From NCBI GenBank assembly GCA_965284565.1, contig OZ260100.1, forward strand, positions 1,302,001 through 1,366,000: a stretch of DNA of 64,000 nt, given 5' to 3'. This DNA is from BRH-c54 sp965284565. GTDB lineage: Bacteria > Bacteroidota > Bacteroidia > Flavobacteriales_E > Vicingaceae. The notes beneath the pieces are model-generated. The model ran no database searches and had not been told where the DNA came from. It worked only from the letters and a program-made list of their open reading frames with translations. The position numbers and the translations under genes are program-made. This document shows, one piece after another, positions 59,900 through 64,000 of this stretch (position 1 is its first letter; every line of letters starts with the position of its first letter).

Positions 59900-61882
59900 T
59901 TAATTAGGCTCAAGAATCAATTTGATTTTATTAAAATCGGCAGCACTATTAATAATTTTTCTATACTCTTGATAATGTTTAACAGGAATTTCAATGTTTT
60001 TATAGTATTCTTCACATACAACAACTAACTCGTTATCTTTTACTGTGTATTTTGATGTGAAAGCCATAGAGGTATCGCCATTGTTGATAAAGTAATTTTC
60101 AATATTTAAATCGTCCAAATTAACTATTTTGTAGTTTTTTGGGATTTTAACTTTAATTTCACGATAATAATATTTTGTATAGTTAAGTTCTACTGGTAGT
60201 TTTCTTTCTAAACTGTCATAAATTTCTGTTTGAGGGCCAATTAAATTGCCAATTTCAAAGATTACTTTATCTGCAGCTTTTTCAATGAATGCATCAGTTT
60301 CAAATGCTGCTTCAATAATAAATGGTTTTTTACCTAAATCAGCAGCATTTTCATTTTTAACAACTATGTTTTCTGGTTCAAGTTCACTGTTAATACTGGT
60401 AAATAATTGTTTGTGTAGTTCTGTCTTATCTTTACCTGTAATTAGGTAATAAAAAGGCTGAAGGTCTTTGGCATTATAGCCAGACATTTGTCTGTTAAAA
60501 AATATTTTTTGATTGGTAATATTGTCTTCATCAAAAGAAACATCAATATACATTTTGTCGGTATTTTCAGTATAAGGAACATGCTCAATAAATTTAATTT
60601 CACCAAGACCTGTTTTAAAACCACTTAATGCTACTTCTTTTATAAATAAACCATAGTTATGAGTTAATGTAAAAGTAGGCAAACCAACTCTTGAAGCTAA
60701 GTTAGTTGGAGCCATATATTTATTTATTGAAGGAAAATAAATAAGATAATCTTCTAAAAATGTTGTTGCTTCATATTCAGAATCAAACTTTTTTGAAAGT
60801 CTATTACCAGAAAAAACAAGCTCCATTTCTATTTCTAATGCAGCGAATATTTGTGCATATAATTTAAGAATCCCTAATTCACTAGCAAGCTTATTTGAAG
60901 TTATAAAATCGATACTTTTTAACTCTTGCGAACCATTGTTTTCATTAATATAAATATTTTTTTTAAGGTAATCTTCAATAAATAAGATGTCCTCTTCTGT
61001 AGTTTTAGAAGCTTTAAACTTCATTTGTTTTAAAAATTTTTCTACAGTTTTTTTGTTTTTATCTTCGTTATAATGTAAAAAATCATACATGTTTTGAATT
61101 AAAGTACTATAAGAAGAGATATCTCGGGTACCACCATATGTATTACGGTCTAACTTATAAACCAATGCCATAAGTTTACTTTGATAGGCAGCATTATTCT
61201 CATATTTTAAAGAAGGAATATAATCATACTTGATATTAAAATCCCATTTTCCGTTGGCTAAGGTATCGTTAGAGATAGAGTCTGTATTGTTATAGGTTTT
61301 AAATTTAAAAATTAAATTATTTGGGGAGATAACATGAAAGTCTAAATTAAAAATAGGGTATTCAGACTGTATTCTTACATAGGAACCTTCATAATAGGGT
61401 CTTTTTTTTATCACATATAAATATTCAACAATAGAACCAACCTCTATACCTTCAAAGGCAAAGTATTTATATTGAACATTAGTTTCTTCATCAACAGCAG
61501 TTAAAATTTTTGTAGAATCTAACTCAATAATTTTATTAGAGGGAGTTATAACTCTAGCTTTAGTTTTTAAAATTTCTGAAGAGTTGTCAAAACTCAAATA
61601 TACTTTGTTAAAATCTTCTATGGCATTATTTGTTCTCAATAAATAAGCTTTATGGGTTAAAACATATTGAGTTAATGTATTTTGTTTATCGTCAGGGTAA
61701 GAGAATTCATTGGAAGCATAGTCTTTAAGTACTAGAACTTCTTCTTCAATAAGTGTATCTTTTAAGATGTTCATTTTGTCAATATTCTCTGACCAATTAT
61801 AGCTTTTATAAAAAGGAGTAAGTTGAGCGTGAGCAATATTTAGAGTTGAAAGAACAAGAAGTGTAGCAAATAATTTTTTCAT
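59900..61882 (-). CDS. DUF3857 protein, degenerate transglutaminase
   Basis: A 660-residue exported protein (signal MKKLFATLLVLSTLNIAHAQ). The N-terminal DUF3857 domain is seen in KVYLSFDNSSEILKTKARVI and GIEVGSIVEYLYVIKKR. At the place of the transglutaminase catalytic motif, where the neighbour has GDCKDNSS, this protein reads SELGILKLYAQ and lacks the cysteine. It is therefore probably non-enzymatic. It begins 14 bases after the intact paralogue; the two probably work together at the cell surface. Confidence 0.8.
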   Translation of the reverse strand: MKKLFATLLVLSTLNIAHAQLTPFYKSYNWSENIDKMNILKDTLIEEEVLVLKDYASNEFSYPDDKQNTLTQYVLTHKAYLLRTNNAIEDFNKVYLSFDNSSEILKTKARVITPSNKIIELDSTKILTAVDEETNVQYKYFAFEGIEVGSIVEYLYVIKKRPYYEGSYVRIQSEYPIFNLDFHVISPNNLIFKFKTYNNTDSISNDTLANGKWDFNIKYDYIPSLKYENNAAYQSKLMALVYKLDRNTYGGTRDISSYSTLIQNMYDFLHYNEDKNKKTVEKFLKQMKFKASKTTEEDILFIEDYLKKNIYINENNGSQELKSIDFITSNKLASELGILKLYAQIFAALEIEMELVFSGNRLSKKFDSEYEATTFLEDYLIYFPSINKYMAPTNLASRVGLPTFTLTHNYGLFIKEVALSGFKTGLGEIKFIEHVPYTENTDKMYIDVSFDEDNITNQKIFFNRQMSGYNAKDLQPFYYLITGKDKTELHKQLFTSINSELEPENIVVKNENAADLGKKPFIIEAAFETDAFIEKAADKVIFEIGNLIGPQTEIYDSLERKLPVELNYTKYYYREIKVKIPKNYKIVNLDDLNIENYFINNGDTSMAFTSKYTVKDNELVVVCEEYYKNIEIPVKHYQEYRKIINSAADFNKIKLILEPN

Positions 61883-61896
61883 AAGAGGTGGTGTTT

Positions 61897-63828
61897 TTAT
61901 TTGTGTTTTAATACAACAACCTCTTTAGAGGCAGATTGCACTTGCTGAATAAATTTATTCCATTTTAAAAATTGATTTTTTTCAATTAAAAGACTTTCTT
62001 CTTTAAAGGAGGATTCATAAATAATGTAATCAGCTTCAATTTTGTAAGTAAGATTAAAAGAAAAATCTTTAGTGTTTACATGAACATTTTCTGGGATATA
62101 CTCAACTTCGTATTGTTCTGGTATTTTAAGTTTATAATAATAAGATTTTTTATAGCAATAATCTTGTTCTATGTCATGTGTTCTGTCTTTTTTTATTGTT
62201 TCGGGGATAAAATCTTTGTGTAGATTTAAGTTTATATATAGATGGTTATCAGTTAGTGTAGCATAACTAGCGACAGAAAAATCGTAAGATAACTCAAAAG
62301 GCTTATCGTAATCAAATTTATTGGTTTCAACAAATGAATTAATAATAAATTTATTGTTTCCTTTAGTTAAATTAATAGTGTAAAATTTTTTAATATTATC
62401 ATCTTTAAGCGTTTCAAGATGATTAAAAATTTTGATTTTTGGATATCCGTTAACAGTATATTTTCCATTACCTACTAAATCTAAATTGTTTAGTTCTAAA
62501 GCAACGGTATCATTAAAATAGTTTCTTTCAGCATTTGTAATAGGTAGTTTTTTTACAATAAAACTATCTGCATCTATGCCAATTAATACTTCTTTATCTT
62601 GAATAAATGAAGCTATCATATCAATAGTTGCATATTTTCCTGTGGCATCTAAGTAATAAAAATTAGAGTCTATAATACAAGTGTTTATCATGTGGTTATC
62701 TACTACTGGAGTTGATATCTGACTATAAGAATAAGGTAATCTTCGAGTACCTACCCATGTTAAATAGGTATTTAACCCAGCATATTCGAGCATTTCTTTT
62801 AAAATACTAGAATTATCCTTACAATCTCCAAACCTCTTGTTATAAACTGAGCTTGCAGAGCGAGGAACAAAACCACCTAAGCCGCTTTCAAAAGCAACAT
62901 ATTTTATGTTTTCTTGTACCCAATAATATATCACTTTTAATTTTTCTTCATCAGAATTTATATCTGCAATTAGACTGTCTACTAAAGATTTAATTTCAGG
63001 AATAGTATCATTTTTCTCATAAAAATCTTTGGTAAGAGAATAGTACCAATCGTAAAGTTTTTTAGTGCTTCCTAATATTGGCACTGTCTGACCATTTTCT
63101 GAATAAGATTCAATATAAGGAGTTATATGAGGAATGGAATGAAAAAAAGAAGGTGCATTTGATTCACTTTCTGTTTTTGGAACATGAGTTGATTTCCAAG
63201 TATAGATTTTTTTATTTTTCTTTTCTTCAACAGTATGTTCAATTTTAAAGTTATCGGTATTAAACTCTTTAAACCCTATATTAATATCTTTATCAACAGT
63301 CATTTTATATGTAACTTCATTAATCGGATAGTATTCTTGAAAAAAGAAAGAGGTTAAAAACCTAGGGTCGGTGATACTAGTTGTATAAGATAGATTTGAT
63401 TTGGAACCTTTATTAAGGTTAGGGTAGTAAAAACTTATTTCTTTAACATCATCATGAAAAATAGCGTTGTCAAGTTTATCTTTTTCATTGAAATTATTTA
63501 TTTTCTGTTCTTTATAGTTTTTTCCGTTAAAAATTAGCGAGGAAGCTTTTATTTCTGAGAGTTTATGGAAAGAAGAGCCACTAATTTTTTCTTCAGAAAA
63601 GAGGTTGGCGTTATCTTGTAAATAAAGTTTTTCTTCATTAAACTTTATGGTTATTTGTAATCCATTTTTAGATTTAGAGACATCAATTTCTTCTACATGA
63701 CTTATTATAACAAGGTTTTCGTTAGGGTATTTTTCATGAAAAAAATTTAACTCTTCAGAATGATCTTGAGCTATAATATGTATTAGTGAAAATACTAATG
63801 TTAGTAAAAGTGTGTAATGTTTTTTCAT
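61897..63828 (-). CDS. DUF3857/transglutaminase-domain protein
   Basis: A 643-residue exported protein (signal MKKHYTLLLTLVFSLIHIIAQ) with DUF3857 at the N-terminus and a transglutaminase-like core. The catalytic cysteine is in RFGDCKDNSSILKEML near residue 335, the histidine in VVDNHMINTCI, and the aspartate in YYLDATG. The role is unknown but such genes are common in Bacteroidota. Its start overlaps the stop of the upstream partial gene in TAATG, so the three genes form one operon. Confidence 0.85.
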   Translation of the reverse strand: MKKHYTLLLTLVFSLIHIIAQDHSEELNFFHEKYPNENLVIISHVEEIDVSKSKNGLQITIKFNEEKLYLQDNANLFSEEKISGSSFHKLSEIKASSLIFNGKNYKEQKINNFNEKDKLDNAIFHDDVKEISFYYPNLNKGSKSNLSYTTSITDPRFLTSFFFQEYYPINEVTYKMTVDKDINIGFKEFNTDNFKIEHTVEEKKNKKIYTWKSTHVPKTESESNAPSFFHSIPHITPYIESYSENGQTVPILGSTKKLYDWYYSLTKDFYEKNDTIPEIKSLVDSLIADINSDEEKLKVIYYWVQENIKYVAFESGLGGFVPRSASSVYNKRFGDCKDNSSILKEMLEYAGLNTYLTWVGTRRLPYSYSQISTPVVDNHMINTCIIDSNFYYLDATGKYATIDMIASFIQDKEVLIGIDADSFIVKKLPITNAERNYFNDTVALELNNLDLVGNGKYTVNGYPKIKIFNHLETLKDDNIKKFYTINLTKGNNKFIINSFVETNKFDYDKPFELSYDFSVASYATLTDNHLYINLNLHKDFIPETIKKDRTHDIEQDYCYKKSYYYKLKIPEQYEVEYIPENVHVNTKDFSFNLTYKIEADYIIYESSFKEESLLIEKNQFLKWNKFIQQVQSASKEVVVLKHK

Positions 63829-64000
63829 TAATAAATTAAGTAATTATTAATATAATAAATTTGGTATAGTAGGTCTCCAGAAGGGGTGTATTTTTTTGTC
63901 CAGCCATTATACTCTCCATCAAAATAAGAGGTTATTTTTTTGATTTTTTGATTTTCATAATATTCGGTAAAAAGATTGTGATAATTACCTAATTCATAGT
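63828..64000 (-). CDS. MORN-like repeat protein, N-terminus beyond window
   Basis: Minus-strand frame ending TAA at 63828, open to the window edge. It reads NLFTEYYENQKIKKITSYFDG, then EYNGWTKKYTPSGDLLYQIYY, the YwqK/MORN-type repeat pattern. It is the third gene of the operon with the two DUF3857 genes and shares one base with the next start. Only the last 57 codons are visible. Confidence 0.6.
   Translation of the reverse strand, partial: YELGNYHNLFTEYYENQKIKKITSYFDGEYNGWTKKYTPSGDLLYQIYYINNYLIY

Overview
The window is AT-rich DNA from a member of the Bacteroidota, most likely a flavobacterium-like lineage. The evidence is gldF/gldG gliding genes, a DksA-like protein with a degenerate zinc finger, a long IleRS, an insertion-bearing LspA, and promoters of the form TTG-n(18-22)-TAnnTTTG. 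It has one tRNA gene (initiator Met) and no rRNA, CRISPR array or classical insertion sequence.

Layout. 1-9212 is core genome: a partial M1 aminopeptidase, ileS, a TraR/DksA protein, lspA, and era-der. 9213-12685 is a small accessory patch with membrane proteins (one carrying a 14-bp in-gene tandem repeat) and a divergent GIY-YIG/HNH pair. 12783-18455 holds tRNA-fMet, gldF, gldG, a DUF4340 gene and two glycosyltransferases. 18462-47132 is the main accessory region. 47297-59899 carries a TetR-controlled RND efflux operon, small enzymes and a MATE transporter. 59900-64000 carries two DUF3857 transglutaminase-like genes and a partial MORN-like gene.

The accessory region is an integron-like cassette array and is the main discovery here. 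Read on the minus strand from the recombinase gene (45999-47132), seven cassettes follow (C1 to C7). Six of them begin with a GTT-type core of 8-10 bases whose exact reverse complement recurs at the start of that cassette's own terminal attC-like hairpin, which is the topology of integron cassettes. The chain closes for C1 (9/9), C2 (10/10), C3 (9/9), C4 (9/9), C5 (8/8) and C6 (9/9), and only partly for C7 (5/7), whose terminal site has lost 45 bp. Cassette genes nearly all point away from the recombinase. The recombinase is a Xer-like tyrosine recombinase with an extra N-terminal HARP-like module and no visible IntI patch. Next to it lies an attI-like region with repeated TGTA...TACA dyads.

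The cassettes are unusual. Three are 6-8 kb multigene operons: C1 has a TetR-controlled LolCDE/MacB-like export system, C3 a Type IIG restriction-modification enzyme plus a GapS4a-like gene, an unknown gene and an NA37-like gene, and C4 a Type IIG enzyme, second methylase, DUF262 protein and RelA/SpoT-like protein. Each of these three is bracketed just inside both ends by a G/T-rich element made of an outer stem, a conserved TCTTTT/AAATGTG internal loop, a variable inner stem and a GTTGGCTTGTG-like loop. The smaller cassettes carry HigBA (C7), an esterase with an XRE/DUF2975 pair (C6), a MORN-like protein (C5) and a nucleotidyltransferase/DUF262 pair (C2). I read the locus as a mobile-cassette platform that captures whole defence and transport operons.

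All family names come from reading motifs by eye; no database search was run.
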